A DNA stretch of 64,000 nucleotides, taken from NCBI GenBank assembly GCA_035578175.1, contig JAQMRL010000010.1, forward strand, positions 35,534,784 through 35,598,783. Reading direction: 5' to 3'. Position numbers and translations under genes: made by a program. This DNA comes from Catonia carolina (Eukaryota; Arthropoda; Insecta; Hemiptera; Achilidae). Position 1 is the first letter of the stretch; the number at the start of each line of letters is the position of its first letter. This document shows positions 12,415 to 24,002 of this stretch, in pieces. The notes beneath the pieces were generated by a model. The model made no database searches. It saw only the letters and a program-made list of their open reading frames with translations, and was not told the origin of the DNA.

Positions 12415-13135
12415 ACGACTAAGGAACCCGACTCGAACATTTTTATCAAAATCAGTCAATCGGAAGTAGTAGTTTATTCGTGAAATTTTTCACATTTTGC
12501 GATTTACTCAAAAACGGCTTCTACAATTTAAAAAAAATTGCCTCATTTACTACTTTTTTATGCTTTACAAGGTAGGGTAAGGGCCATGTCTGTTGAAATT
12601 CTTGGAGAGGCTGTGGTCTTGTAGAAAAAATGATTGTTTTTAAAAATATTTCGGCCCTATTATACATTTTAGAGCAAGAGTGTATATAATTAAAGTTGTA
12701 GAACGTTTAAAAACCTACAACTTTTATTTCAAATATTTATTTGTATGCTTACTTTAGCGATGATTAAGCCTAGTGATTTTATCTTTTTTCATAAATATCT
12801 GTAAAAAACGAATATTTTTAAGATTGCGGCCTTAGTATGAATTATATGAGTAAAGTTTATAAAGTCAAAATTATTGGAAATTTAAAAACCTACATTTCTT
12901 ATTTATAACATTTTTCTCTACTGAGCCTACTTTAGAGGAAATAACCTGTTTTGTATTTTTAAGTTCTGCAGAGGTCAATTTTCTTCATGTACGTCATTTA
13001 CTCATGATTGAAATAAGGTTATGTTTTTCATTTTATATTGTTTAATCATGATTAAAATATAAGTTATAATGCTCATTATTTACATTAGAAAGAGAAAGTC
13101 GTGTGAGTGTTTAACACCGGATTTTTAAATAAAAA
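12415..13135 (+). repeat. RepE interspersed repeat, copy 1
   Basis: About 720 bp, repeated in reverse at 15190-16050. It starts near GACTAAGGAACCCGACTCG and passes AAAATCAGTCAATCGGAAG and TACAAGGTAGGGTAAGGG. Two similar internal sub-units follow (CGGCCCTATTATACATTTTA... and CGGCCTTAGTATGAATTATA..., each ending AGCCTACTTTAG-like). It ends AGAAAGTCGTGTGAGTGTTT AACACC. No ORF is conserved. The class is unknown. Confidence 0.7.
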
Positions 13136-13881
13136 ACGAAGTACAATAACCGCTGTTTTATAGAATGACATTCTATATCGTACAAAAGTTCATGGTACAT
13201 AAATATCGTAGGGTAATTATTCACAATACACTAGCTAGAATAATTTCATTGTTTGCATTTTAAAATGCATCTTATAAATCAGATACATTTAATAACCGCT
13301 GTTAATTAGACGTATGATTGTATATTTGTGTGTTTGTATATAAAATGTGTCTGTCTGTATATTTATATAATTTGTATAATTTTAATGTATTTCTGATGGT
13401 ACGTGTGCGTGTGTAAATGCAGATCTCTTTTGAATAGCTTCGTGTTCCATATTCATAAATCAAAACTTCGTTTACGGTTTAAATTATTTATAGCATATCA
13501 GAAACGTGTGCGGCTCGTAAAATACTTGTCAGTGTTCATTCCATTTTGCAGCACTTGCTTTTTTATACGACTTAAGTGTTTTTTATACTTTTCTTCTGTT
13601 TTAACACTTATTCCTTGATACTGTATCATTTAATAAAATCTATACTGAAAATTTATTGGCTCAATTGAATAAATTTAGAATTTTAAAAATACTTTTTATT
13701 TACTTATCGTCACTTTGTAAAGGAGAATGTATTATAGTCAAGAAAATCTAATGACCTTTAATTTTTAAAGATGTAATCCATATTCTCTGTAATCAAACAT
13801 TCCATTATTGGGAAAAAATGACTGTTGGTAGCTTAACGTAGTGGTAATTTAGTAGACTACAAAGTAAAAAAGTATGTTCCT

Positions 13882-14400
13882 ATGTTCCTATGCATAATCA
13901 CTCCACTACGGTAAAAAGAGCCGCCATTTTAAATTAATAAACACTCAGAAGATAAAAAGGCCGGTGATTATGCCAAACTCTACCCTTTCCGTCTCCCCTG
14001 AAATCATAAACTAACCCCTACCTTAAATTATACCTTTAGTCCACGTTCAGTAAAATGCATGCCTTCCCCTCACCAAAATAATAGGCCTCCCACAAAACTG
14101 AAAAAGGCCACTGAAAAATAAAATAAAATAAAAGAGCCGCTCTTAAACCCACTTGTCCCTTAATTTAAATTTTCCACAAATAACTTCTAAAAATAAATTA
14201 CCTCCTTTCAAGTCCCAGTTCCAATGTCCCACGAACCAGAATCCTATTTCCTATTTAAACTATAAAATTCCCCCTAAATTTCTTGAGGTTGCAATTATTC
14301 TGTTATATTGTTCCCCGAGCGACCAGGTGTTCCTTAACACGATGTCGCCATCATAGGGCTTCTTAGCCCTCTCAACCAGGATTCAGGATTCAGGATTCAG
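13882..14400 (+). repeat. RepD interspersed repeat with CAGGATT tail
   Basis: About 520 bp starting ATGTTCCTATGCATAATCAC, with GGCCGGTGATTATGCCAAAC, CTACCCTTTCCGTCTCCCCT and TTACCTCCTTTCAAGTCCCA. It ends CTTCTTAGCCCTCTCAACCA and about three CAGGATT repeats. A second copy is at 63606-64000. The short-unit tail suggests the 3' UTR of a LINE whose tail is a simple repeat rather than poly(A). No coding part is attached. Confidence 0.8.
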
Positions 14401-14530
14401 TAAAAAAGTTTTGGGTTCAATTCATGGCTATGGACCAGAAATTTTTACTTGGTCAAACTGTTCCTTAACTAACAATGATCTTAATGACCTTGACACTAAT
14501 GCACGTTCAGAAACTTTAAACAATTCGATA

Positions 14531-14605
14531 CAGTAAAACCCCGATTATCCGTCATAATGGCAGGCCGATTGTCGGGTGATCAGAAAGACGGATGAAGCAG
14601 AATTG
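14531..14605 (+). repeat. Possible pogo/Tigger-like terminal inverted repeat
   Basis: CAGTAAAACCCCGATTATCC preceded by TA, followed by TAATGGCAGGCCGATTGTCG and GGTGATCAGAAAGACGGAT, has the form of pogo-family transposon ends (CAGT...CTCGATTATCCG). No partner end or transposase was found nearby. A weak GATCGGGATTATCGACG at 45240-45258 might be another decayed end. Confidence 0.4.
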
Positions 14606-15189
14606 TGAAAAGAAAAACCAGTTCAATTTCGATGCGAGTTTTATACTAAATGATCGTTGCTTATAAAGTAATAAACAAAATAATAGGCTAGCTGAAAAAG
14701 TGCCGTTAAAACTTGAAAATAAAACTGATATGATGTAGGCTAAGTTACTATTTTCTTTTTTACTTTATGTTATTTTAGAACTGTATGTAAATAGGCCTAC
14801 AACTAGTCAATTTGAGGATGGCTTTTTGCGATGGTGGGTAAATACTGTGACGTGAATGACTTAAGGGAGAACGGTATTCAGTAGGCCTTTTAAAACTCCC
14901 ACGGGTAACTTATATTACATTTTTTAATAAGATGTTGTCTCTAATCGAGCTTTTGTGAAGTTATGTTCATAAAATTCAATCTTTAAATTTTTTGTGAAAT
15001 CCTGAAAATCCTACGATCCCATGTTTATAAAAATCGAAATTTTCCTAGGGGTAACGGGCATTTTAAATTTGGTATTTTTTATGTACATTTTTGTATGTAT
15101 CAGTAGTACTTAACATATAAATATATTATCACTTCATTAGAATCATTATTGTTCTTCTATACGTGTTGATCAACTTGATTCTATTCATG

Positions 15190-16050
15190 AAATGAAAAAA
15201 TCTGGTGTGAAACACTCACAGGACATTTACTTACCTCCGTTAATTATGAATCATATAACCTATGTTTAATCATGAGTAAACAATGTAAAATGCAAAACTT
15301 AACCTAATTTTATTCATGAGTAACGCTAAAGGAAAATCAACTTCTGCTGGTTTTAGATGTTCTGATGAGAAAAATACGGAAAATTTGTAATACCCGCTAA
15401 AATAAGGGTTGTACAAAAAATTCTCAAAATAAATAAATACATTTTTGACGTAAAATACATATTAAGTCCACTATCTTGAAAAACCCTTTTTTACCGATTT
15501 TAATTAGAAAAATACAGAAAATCGCTAAATTAAGCGGTGTAGCAAAAATATATTCTAATAAACGTTGTAAAATTTTTTAATTTCTACAACTTTAATGACG
15601 TAGCCTATACTTTTGTTGTAAAAGCATATTAGCCGGCCGCATTGGGGTAGTTGGTGACCAGCTCGCCATCATGCGGTCGTGGGTTCGAATTCCACTCAGG
15701 CACGGCATATTTTCATACGTTACAAAAATTATTTCATCCTCCATTGTAAACGGTTACACCCCAATGTCGTCGCTAATGACCGTTGCAGTCGTTGCGACAT
15801 TAAATAAAAAAAAACGAAAAGAAAGAAAAGCATAGTAAGGCCCAAATCTTAAAGAATTTTAGCAGACATGCCTCTTACCCTATCTTGTAGAACACAAAAA
15901 TGTAGTAACCAAAGCAATTTTAAAGAAAATCGTAGGAGCCGTTTTAGAGAAAAATACAAAAAATTAAAAATTTCACTAATAAACTACTACTTCAGGTCGA
16001 CCGATTTTGATGAAATTATTTGTGTCGGGTCTCCTTGTGTTACTTAACTT
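15190..16050 (-). repeat. RepE interspersed repeat, copy 2, interrupted by a SINE
   Basis: Reverse complement of the 12415-13135 repeat: the GGTGTGAAACACTCACAGGA end is at 15200, the TACCCTATCTTGTAGAACAC block near 15875, and the ACCGATTTTGATGAAATTAT end near 16000. SINE S-A copy 2 splits it at 15632-15825. The arms differ clearly in sequence, so the pair is old and the SINE younger. Confidence 0.7.
15632..15815 (+). repeat. tRNA-derived SINE, family S-A, copy 2, with target-site duplication
   Basis: Same head, B-box (GTGGGTTCGAATTCC) and body as the 2774 copy, about 85-90% alike by eye, with an A-rich tail to about 15825. The 9-bp duplication AAAAGCATA sits on both sides (15620-15628 and 15826-15834). 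It is inserted inside the minus-strand RepE copy. Confidence 0.9.
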
Positions 16051-17191
16051 AAGTTTAAGATTGAACTTTTACGGTATTCCTTTCTTGAAATTTTGTTCTC
16101 ACGCACACAGACCAATCAGTAAAAACATGTGTTTTGGGTGTTCAGGGGGCCTGAAAACGTGTATTTCCGGTGAAAACTCGATTTCAAAAAATCCACATAA
16201 AACAATTTCTTTCTTTCCCTGTACTTTATTCACAAGGTAACAAAAAGTAAAAATAGAGGTTATATTTTTTATTTCCAGTTGTGCCTGTTTTGAACATAGT
16301 CTTTGATCTATTTTGGTACATTCAGACTATATCGCTTGTTTTTCAATACCTGTATTTTTCATCCTCACGTACACATAGTATGTTAGTTGCTAAGTTATTT
16401 AACATTTGTCCTTAAATTTTCAGATCATAATCCATTGTTATCGAGTTAACTTTAAACGTATCATTTTTGATGATGGAGAAAAGAAAAAGCTCTTTTTCAG
16501 CTCAGCAGATAAACTTCATTTCAAAAATCCGTAAGAACTTAGTAAGAAATCTAAAAAGGACGTGTAAAAAAACCTTAAGTTTTGAATAGAAAAAGATTTA
16601 TTAGTTATCACTGAAGTCGCTTCAGAGAAATGTGTACCCAAATAAGTATTACCAGCAATAAGGGCGCACCAATCCTGATTAAAATAATTTCAAGAGTTTT
16701 AGTAATTAAGAGGTTTGTAACAGTTGCTCCTGTCATATAAGTTTAAATTCATTTTATTCTCTAATAAATACCGTTAAATGGATTTCGCAATGCAATTGTA
16801 TTTTGTAAACGATTTATTGATTATTCTATAAATAAATTCATTGTGTTTATTTTGATCACTATTAATTGCTTTCTAAAATCCTTATGGGAATATTATCGTT
16901 TTAATTTTGTTTTTTTGCGCTAAAAATAGTTGTGCAATGATCCCGGTTCCACATTACTGAAATAAATTATTTCCAAATGTAATAAAAAAGTTAATTTGTT
17001 TGTCTGTAATTTTGTTTAGTTTTATTGTTAGTATTTTTGTCTCACTTATTCAATAGGTTTGTAAATTTTTAATCAGGCTGCACCACAAAGTATTGTGACA
17101 TTGTTAAATGGTGTCTATAATGTTATTGTATTACAATTATTGTACGAATTACAAATATTGTATTGTACAATAATTATTGTCCAATAATAAT
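16051..17191. other. Intergenic DNA, nothing recognised
   Basis: AT-rich sequence with a self-complementary ATTGTATTACAATTATTGTA-type patch at 17136-17185 just before RepA copy 2. No coding evidence. Confidence 0.5.
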
Positions 17192-17577
17192 AACGGGCAG
17201 GTGAAGTGTTAAATTAATTGCACTCGATCTGCTGGTTCCAGGACTACAAAAAATAGTTCTGTTTCTTATCACATATTCAGCCAATTACATGACTGAACTA
17301 TTTAAGAACAGAAGAGGTAGAGGTGTAAAATATACTAGTCAAAGTTATCTCCTCCGAGTTTAATCAATTTCACTATACAGACAGACTCTGTGATAAATGA
17401 AGTGAAAGGTGACATTTATACGGTGGAAAGTAGATGCTTTTCGGAGGGCCTGGAATGATGATAAGCATACTTTTCCACTCAGTGAGGAAGGCATTTGTAA
17501 ACCACCTCAATCCTCGTTTTACTTAATAAAACCTCTACATCACCAGCCTTCGGCTGATGACCTAAAGGACAACAATA
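17192..17577 (-). repeat. RepA interspersed repeat, copy 2
   Basis: Full-length copy in reverse orientation. Its conserved 3' end (CTGCCCGTTA) is at 17192 and its 5' hairpin at about 17550-17577. It is followed after about 127 bp by copy 3 in the opposite orientation, so the two are arranged head to head. Confidence 0.85.
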
Positions 17578-17704
17578 GTTATTGCATGCTGTTGTAACAG
17601 GTGTGAATTATAGCAACGAGTGCAGCCCATTAGTCTATTAGCCCTTATATCGATTTTATTTTCATGTATTTTTTTCTATCATTTTGTCTTCCTTTCTATA
17701 TGTT

Positions 17705-18100
17705 GCTGTTGTTTAAGTCATCAGCCGAAAGGCTGTTTTAAACCTTTAGAGGTTGTACTATGTAAAACGAAGAGTGTGGTGGTTTACCGTTGCCTTACTC
17801 ACTGAGTACAAAAGTATGCTTATCAGTATGCCAGGCTCTCTAAAAATCATCTAATTTCTACCCTTCAAATAACACCATCATTTCATTCACCACAGGTTCT
17901 GGCTGTATATTGAAATTCATTACTTTCAAAGTATATAACTGTGACTAGTGTCTTTTACATCTCTACCTCTTCTGTTCTTAAATGCTTCAGTCATACAGTT
18001 GGGCTGACCATGTGAAAAGAAACAACTATTTTTTGTTAGCCCTGGAACCACCAGATCGAGTGCAAATAATAATTTAACACTCCTCTGGCCTGTTATGGGC
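17705..18100 (+). repeat. RepA interspersed repeat, copy 3
   Basis: Full-length copy starting TTGTTTAAGTCATCAGCCG and ending GGCCTGTTATGGGC. It has the AACCTTTAGAGGTT block, the CTTATCAGTATGCCAGG block and the TTTTTTGTTAGCCCTGGAACC block near the 3' end. Confidence 0.87.
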
Positions 18101-21100
18101 GAATTATTTTTTATACATTCCAATAATATGTAGATTTTCTTGCGTTCAGCAGAAGGTTTTTAAAAGTAGCAGTGTACGAAGCATTTTAAGTGAATATCGT
18201 CGAATCGTTTGCAGTGAATAGTTGAACGAAGTTAAATATTGAAAACCAGTTGGTACATCATAACAAGTGCGTATTTGAAAACAGGCCTGCATATCATAAC
18301 GTATCGGAACTAATATGGTTTAATTGTGTTCTAAGTAACAAATTTTCTGTCTTCTAGAGAATTTTTCCTTTTCTTTGTATTGTCAACAGCTTTACCACTA
18401 TCAGTGGCTTGTTTGTGTTTGAAACGATCGATTTTAACGTGTAATAATTTTTAAAACCTATCTAGTAATCCAACTAGAGACTTTATGTTTTGTAGTTTTG
18501 TGCGGCAATGCGTACACCACGGAGGCGGCTTTTATAAAAATTTGATTCTAATATTTAAGTTTATTTTCGAAATATCTTTTTTTAAATCAGTCGTACCACT
18601 CTATACAAATTTTTTTAAATTGGTTTTGCCAATGTTTTATTGTATAATTTAGTTTCTCATTTACATCACATAAACTTTTCAAGAAATTTATAAAGGAGTT
18701 ATTGTTATAAAGTTTTAATGTATTATTCCTAATACTTCCAGCCCAAGAATATTTGTAAGAATGTTTTGAGAGATGTCAGTTTGTAAACTCGGTTCCAGAT
18801 GCTATTTTCTGACCCTAAGAAATTATAAAGAATAGACACGAAGCTTAAGCTTAATATGTTATCGGTATAAACCACAGCTGTTAGTTTAGCTTCCAGTTAT
18901 TTCGGTACGTATAAGCTCGTCTCTCCCCTCGCATAATCTACCTTATGTCAAATATTTTTCTTGTGTAATTAAATAGATGTTTTAAACTTATGTTTCGATT
19001 TGTTTTGAGGTGGAGTAGCATTGATTAAGTCGTTTATTATGTACATTAGAACTGTATCTTCACTTTTTATGTTATGATACATATATTTTTGTCAAAATGT
19101 TGATCTTTTTAAATTTATTTATTTTGTTTTATTCGGCTGAATTTTTATCAAACTCTGGTTTTTTAATCTTCCGTTCAATAATGACGAGTTAAATTTTACT
19201 TTTTCGCCCTTAATAACATATCATTGAGAAAGTATTGTCATTGTGAAAATTTTTTATACTTTGATTTCAATTAAACATAGGGATATATTTCTGCTTTTGA
19301 GGATTAGCGCAGACCTGAACATAGAAAATGCTCATGTTTGAAAAATATTGAATACTTAACACACATGAGTATGTACGTTCTTTATTGGGCGGCTCACGAT
19401 ACAGAGCGATTTATCATTGTTTTATCCATCTTTATTAATATAGAGATAACACTCTAAGAAGAAAAAGAATCTTAATACACTAATCTTATAGTAACTCATC
19501 TGATTAACTTTTTTAATCCTTATGTGTGAACAATGCAATCTGCTTAATTAGGAACAATAAGCAACCTCATGACCCATTTAGATAAGTATGATATGTATGA
19601 CTTGTAAATGAGGTATATTCTTGTACAGAATTAGGCCGAACTATTTCTGAAATAGTATGATTAATTGAACCTCAACCATCAAAGTACACCGGTAACCGCT
19701 GCCTTTTATTCACATTCGTATTAATAGTAGTTATCTTTGCTAGGTACCCACTATCAGTAAATGAGTTTATCTTTTAAGGACTTACTAAGAGCCCAACGAC
19801 TACAAAGAGAACTGAGAGCTGTAAGAACTACAGATGTTGTTAGTGTATTGGGGGATGGAGAGACGTAATATGTGACTTGCACAGAACATTTCATCTGTAA
19901 GGCCGTGATAATATTATCAGGCTTGTTGGTTAAAAGACACAGCTTTATTTTGATGGTTCTTTAAAATACTTAAAACTTTTTCGACATTTTAACTTTTGTT
20001 GCTATGAGTCAATTTATTCAGGTTTTTAGGTTCTGTTACTGCACATTATTTTAGCTTCAAGAGGCGAAGTTGATCCTTCCTCTTCGCTGCGTATGACCAT
20101 GTCTACAGATTAAAATTAGTGGGTTTTAATTTTTTTAAACTGTCAAATTTAAAGTTATTTGCCTTATATTCTTGTGTATTGACTTAATTGTAGGCAAAAG
20201 TATTTAAAATGTAACCATTGAAAAGTTCCAGTTTCTCCTTTTTGAAATAAATTTTTCGTATGTTTATAATTTTTACCTGTGAGTAACAAAATCCAATCTC
20301 AAAAATGAGTGCGGGAATTCTTTTGTTGCTCAGTTACTCTACTCAAAAATTATAAATTTTCACTTTATGTCTGTGTCTTTAATTTATTAGTTTAAATTTT
20401 TGAATTTCATCGGGGACTGTGAAACCACGAAATTAGATTGTTTCTTAAATTTTCAATCCATTTGCTGTTCTTGTGAGCAGTTTGAAAAGGGACATGCAGT
20501 GGTTTGCGTTCATGATTGGCTATCAGCTCCTCACATTGTCAAGTCCCAATACACATTACTTAACTTTTTAAAGGAACTTTCAATCGTTATCTGACTGACT
20601 AACGTGGTCCAAAGTCCAACAACTTAATTATTATAGAAAAAAATATAAGGATATTTGTATTCATTGAAAACGGTCATAATGAAATTAAATACAATCAGAA
20701 GAAAACTATAATTCTTTAATTGCAATAATTTGCTTTTAAGATTCGTCTTTCGGAATATACATTATAATTATGATTATAATTAATTATAATATAATAATCA
20801 TTATAATCTGATCACTATGTCTTTAATAAAGAATTTCAAATATATTTTTAATAATTAAAATGGAAATATTATAACATTTTTCAAAGAATTTAAAATTCTA
20901 ACAAATTATTAGTTTGTAACAGTTTTGTTAATTTTTTTTATTATTTTGTATAATTATGTATTAATATTTTCACCATTATTATTATCTTCATCTATTGATT
21001 TTAATAATTATTATTTTAATATCGTAAATTAATCACTTATTAATTACTGCTATGTATAAATTAATTATTTTATAAAATTGTCCAAGTAGTCCGTAATTAT

Positions 21101-21690
21101 TTGTTTATTTATTTTAAAGATGTTGATGATTCTTCTCTTTTTCTTCTTCTTCTTCGTCACGTATTCTTTCAATTAATACAGGGGGATGAGTTCTTGTTTT
21201 TTAATTATCTTCTTTTTCCACTATACACTCACTTATCACATTTTTTTATTTTATATATATATATTTATATATTAAGGGGTTTACAAAGTTACAATAGACC
21301 ACAATTATTTCTGTCTGGTAAAATTAATTATTTAAATTAGGTTATGGTTTCTTTGTTCGATTCGACTTGCTAATTAAATTTAAGCTAGTTTTATTTTTAG
21401 TGAAGTTAGTTTTATATACTCTAGATTTTTCATAGTAACTTATTCTGTACTATTACATGCATAAAAAATTTTGAAGAGGAAGATTAGAAATTTTTAATGC
21501 CTATGCAAAAATGTATTATGTTTAGATTTTAGGTTACCATTCTAGACGATTATATTAAGATTTTATATAATTTAAGTGCACTTTCTATTTAAGAAAATTT
21601 TACATATTTTTCTAAAACTTGTATAGAATTTTCAAAAGATTTAATGCTAAAGTTTTTAATATACTGGTAATTAGAATCTAAATAAGAGCA
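18101..21690. other. Intergenic DNA, one SINE, otherwise nothing recognised
   Basis: Besides SINE S-C at 19525-19755 the region is AT-rich, with low-complexity AT palindromic sequence near 20755-20815, a CTTCTTCTTCTTC tract at 21143-21155 and a (TA)n tract near 21253-21272. Confidence 0.5.
19525..19755 (-). repeat. SINE family S-C, 5'-truncated copy
   Basis: On the plus strand it reads CAATGCAATCTGCTTAATTA, AACAATAAGCAACCTCATGA, CATCAAAGTACACCGGTAAC and TTATCTTTGCTAGG. These are the complement of the S-C body. The tRNA-like head is absent beyond 19755. Confidence 0.78.
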
Positions 21691-21881
21691 ATATTCTAAA
21701 GGCCTGTCCACGGTACACTTGTTTGTGTTTGAGTTAACTATCATGTCACAATCTAAACCGGACAAATAGAACTAGCGTTGGGTTCGTCTGGCTCCATCAG
21801 CTGTCGGACCATGAAAAGGATTTCATGAACGACAAATTAAAGGATTTGAGAAGAAGCTTTTCGCTATACGCAATTATCATT

Positions 21882-22105
21882 TTATTGAAAATGGACTAAA
21901 CGAACGATTTGACAATTCAATTTTTCTGCAATTTGTTCGTTAGGTATAGCTTTTTGAAATGTGGTACTAGCCTTGGCTGTTTTTGATCCCACCAAATTTG
22001 TTAGAGTTTTAATATCGGATGCGGGTAACTGCAAATATTTTGAAATATTAATTTTCAAATTCGTCATCCTTTAGTATTTGTAGAATAAATAGAATTTTAC
22101 GCTGT
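21882..22105 (-). pseudogene. PIF/Harbinger (HARBI1-like) transposase remnant
   Basis: The minus strand reads LKDDEFEN, then after a break LQLPASDIKTLTNLVG, AKASTTFQKAIPNEQ, and continues only a few codons in frame. The pattern DEFEFxNYLRM...LxxLVxPxIxKxxTxxRxAI is the N-terminal part of Harbinger-type nucleases. The DDE catalytic region is absent. The stretch to about 21700 on the left, starting GGCCTGTCCACGG, may be the rest of a deletion derivative, but TIRs could not be paired. Confidence 0.6.
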
Positions 22106-22154
22106 AAGGCTCTTAGACTATCATTTAGAGTTAGATTGGTCCACGGTTTTGTGT

Positions 22155-22590
22155 TCTTGGTGTTATTATTTGGGGTAGAGGCTTAGAAGCTAGTCAATAG
22201 TGAGATAAAAATACTTGATTCCTTTGAGATATGGTATTACATGAGGTTGCTGTGAATGTCATTGAGGATAGAATTAAGAAACAGAAGTTCCTATGAATCT
22301 AAATAAGGAGATGGAAATCACGAATACTAAAAAAGGTCCGAAAACGGAGTACTTAGTTAGATCATGTGGTAAGAAGCAAGAAATGTAGAGTGCTGCAGAA
22401 TATCATGCAGGAAACAATAGAATGTAAGAGTGGTCCATGTCAACGCAGCCACCATGGTCAAAGAATTTTGAAGACTGGTATGGTGTGAGTTCGGTTACTC
22501 TTATTTGGCATGCAGTCGACGTAACCCAAGCATCAGAGTTACCAGAGTCACAAGTCGCCTGAAGAAGAAGATGTCACCAAGAAATCATTC
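22155..22590 (+). mobile_element. Decayed LINE reverse-transcriptase 3' end (family L-B)
   Basis: Pieces in shifting frames match the common insect endonuclease-RT C-terminus: VLLFGVEA at 22160, EIWYYMRLL near 22230, TEYLVRSC near 22345, and FEDWYG with a WHAVDV-like block near 22470-22520. The fragment ends in a GAAGAAGAAG tract. Multiple stops and frameshifts make it a pseudogene. Confidence 0.65.
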
Positions 22591-23802
22591 CCACTGTATG
22601 TTCTATAAAATTTATGGTCATCCACCATCAGTGTTTCTTAGATCTTTCTTTTTCCTGTGATGTCAGGCACATCACTAGAAAAAAATATCGGCTACGTGAC
22701 ACTTTAAATTTACCATTTTAAAATATTATAATCTACATTAAAATTTTGGTGTTTTTTTACTTTAAAAATATGTTTTATTACTTTACTAATAAAACAACTG
22801 CTGCAATAACTCAACTGTAACCAGTGGAACGAAGTTTTATTTAAAACTGCAACCCAGTTTAATTGAAGTTGTTTAGATAAAGTATAAAAAAGATCAAGCA
22901 AAATCTAAATGAGTCTTTATAAAAGGATGAATTATATGAACAAGTAATGTAAGTCTGATTGATATAATTCTGAATTTGGATGTTGTAATAATGGTTTATG
23001 TCCTCACCAATCTTTCTATAACTGTTACAATTAAAAATTATGTATACAAGTAAAAAAAAAACCATCTTACTTTATCTCACTCAAAGAAATTAGGCCATGG
23101 ACAACTTAAGTACTGTGAAAAATTGTCTCAAATGAAGGATTTTTTCTAAATTGTTTAAGTTCAAAAAACTTTGCTATGAAACATTATTTGGAAATAGTGA
23201 ACACTAGACTTCTTTCCGATTTCTAACATTTTATAGGATACATTGAATCAATTAGTATATATGTTAATGTAAATGTATTTTGTATTTAATAAAAAAAAAA
23301 AAAAAATTAATATATTTTATAATAGTAAAATAGGTGTGAGACGTAGTTTACTGATTAAATGTTTTTAAAACGCCTTTAAAAATAATGGTTGGAGTAAAAA
23401 AAATAATCAATATTCTTACATTATAAAAGAATGCTAATAACAATAATAGTTAGTATTGAAAGATAAATTATTGGAAAGAATTTGCATACTTCATTCTTGC
23501 ATAAAGTTTCTATCGATTGATTTCCGTGTTTTTTTAATTTTCGTTTTCATCAGTAGAACGAGGTGACAAGATAAACATATAACTAATTTGTTACTCCGTT
23601 ATAACGTGACATATTGGTTTCGTTCTAAACAAAATTTTTCTCTGAAAAGAAAATACTGTATAAATTTCGTTCTGGCTATCGTATAAAATAGTTTATTTGT
23701 CATAATATTTTTATCTAAATAGTTTAATTATGGAATTTTAAATTTAATACTTTGTTGGTTTATTTTATTTATGTTACAATTAATGTAACTGGATTCTATA
23801 CT
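22591..23802. other. Intergenic DNA, nothing recognised
   Basis: AT-rich with an A-run of about 17 at 23290. No ORF with coding character. Confidence 0.5.
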
Positions 23803-23925
23803 AGAGGTCCCGGGTTCGATTCCCAGTTCAATCTGGCAGTTTTTCATCACTTATTTTCATCACCATTTGTTTCATCGTTAATAAGCATAACAGTCGGGTG
23901 TAAAATAAAATAAAATATTAACTTA
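23803..23925 (+). repeat. tRNA-derived SINE, family S-B, 5'-truncated copy
   Basis: Begins near GAGGTCCCGGGTTCGATTCC (B-box) and continues CAATCTGGCAGTTTTTCATC, matching the 46188 copy from its B-box on. It ends with GTCGGGTGTAAAATAAAATA as tail. The A-box half is missing. Confidence 0.75.
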
Positions 23926-24002
23926 AATATACCTGAAATAAATTATGAGAAAAATTAATTAATTAGGGAAACTATAATTTAAGCCAAATAATATAAATTA
24001 GA

